A stretch of DNA of 64,000 nucleotides from positions 22,878-86,877 of the forward strand of contig NZ_LMKP01000008.1 in NCBI RefSeq assembly GCF_001421715.1. Direction: 5' to 3'. Of this stretch, positions 63,803-64,000 are shown piece by piece. Position numbers and translations under genes: made by a program. Source of the DNA: Sphingomonas sp. Leaf22 (GTDB lineage Bacteria; Pseudomonadota; Alphaproteobacteria; Sphingomonadales; Sphingomonadaceae). The notes under the pieces are model-generated. The model ran no database searches, was not told the origin of the DNA, and saw nothing but the letters and a program-made list of their open reading frames with translations. Each line of letters starts with the position of its first letter. Position 1 is the stretch's first letter.

Positions 63803-63907
63803 TCCCCTCCCTGACAGGGAGGGGGCGGGGGTGGGTCGGCCCGCGAGGGAAGGCTGCCGTGCAACAACGGGCCAACCCACCCCCGACCCCTCCCTTGTTC
63901 AAGGGAG
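63803..63907. repeat. Imperfect inverted repeat after the aminotransferase gene
   Basis: The left arm ~63803-63843 (CCCCTCCCTGACAGGGAGGG...GTGGGTCGGCCCG) and the right arm ~63869-63907 (GGGCCAACCCACCCCCGACC...CTTGTTCAAGGGAG) are reverse complements with small gaps. It lies between two convergent genes and may act as a transcription stop. Confidence 0.75.
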
Positions 63908-63910
63908 TGT

Positions 63911-64000
63911 TCACTTCGGACTCTGTAGACGTTTTCTGGCGAGGAAGATGTCGAGGGTGATCTCGAGCATCTGTTGGGTCTTGGAGGCGCGTTTGGTTCG
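63911..64000 (-). CDS. C-terminal end of an unknown gene (cut by window edge)
   Basis: An open minus-strand frame runs from the right edge to TGA at 63911-63913. It gives 29 residues ending TQQMLEITLDIFLARKRLQSPK. The basic, amphipathic tail is not diagnostic. It is included only because the frame is open and ends just before the repeat. Confidence 0.35.
   Translation of the reverse strand, partial: RTKRASKTQQMLEITLDIFLARKRLQSPK

Overview
This is a GC-rich chromosomal segment from a sphingomonad alphaproteobacterium (Sphingomonas or a close relative). The placement rests on the gene order secB / Tim44-like / mltA / smr and dnaA–rpsT–mutM–ubiE–ubiB–coaBC–dut, on the protein sequences, and on an exopolysaccharide locus of Gum/sphingan type. 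No tRNA, rRNA, IS element, prophage or CRISPR array was seen.

Region 1 (about 1–23.4 kb) is an exopolysaccharide locus flanked by proteins with the look of type I secretion substrates. It encodes a Wzy-like polymerase, a PilZ protein, a hexapeptide acyltransferase, a GumD/WcaJ-type initiating phosphoglycosyltransferase, a GumH-like GT4, a GH5 lipoprotein, a Wzx flippase, a GumB-like export protein, an outer-membrane beta-barrel, a GumK-like glucuronosyltransferase, an AAA ATPase, a GumC-like co-polymerase, a degenerate ParA/BY-kinase-like protein, a GT2, a GH5-RTX enzyme and a GumM-like GT26. Many junctions are ATGA or TGATG overlaps, so the genes form tight operons. The D/M/H/K transferase set resembles xanthan and acetan clusters, which implies a Glc-Glc-Man-GlcA-like core on a cellulose-like backbone. 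The two GH5 enzymes may trim that polymer. An M10/serralysin-like protease and a small Ca-binding-type protein flank the locus and share an unusual C-terminal module.

Region 2 (23.4–43 kb) is housekeeping: smr, mltA, a Tim44-like gene, secB, murJ, trpS, pgm, dnaA, rpsT, mutM, ubiE, ubiB, coaBC, dut, moeB, a DsrE-like gene and galU. Pgm and GalU make glucose-1-P and UDP-glucose, so they also feed region 1.

Region 3 (43–51 kb) holds a PPP-family phosphatase, a tiny membrane protein, an M48-PDZ protease, an FKBP isomerase, rpsU, a response regulator beside a TPR-histidine kinase with a degenerate receiver, and an EAL phosphodiesterase.

Region 4 (51–64 kb) opens with a striking attenuator-like leader (promoter, 19-codon ORF, strong terminator, repeated CAGGCGTTTTT) ahead of cysD–cysNC–cysQ. 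It continues with a CDF transporter, galM, murA, clpS, a phasin, phaC and an AlaC-like aminotransferase. Seven long intergenic inverted repeats or hairpins of several families are scattered through regions 2–4.

Starts were chosen by Shine-Dalgarno match, overlap with the upstream gene and family length, and are less certain than the stops. All functional calls come from reading the sequence and from remembered family features; no database search was run.
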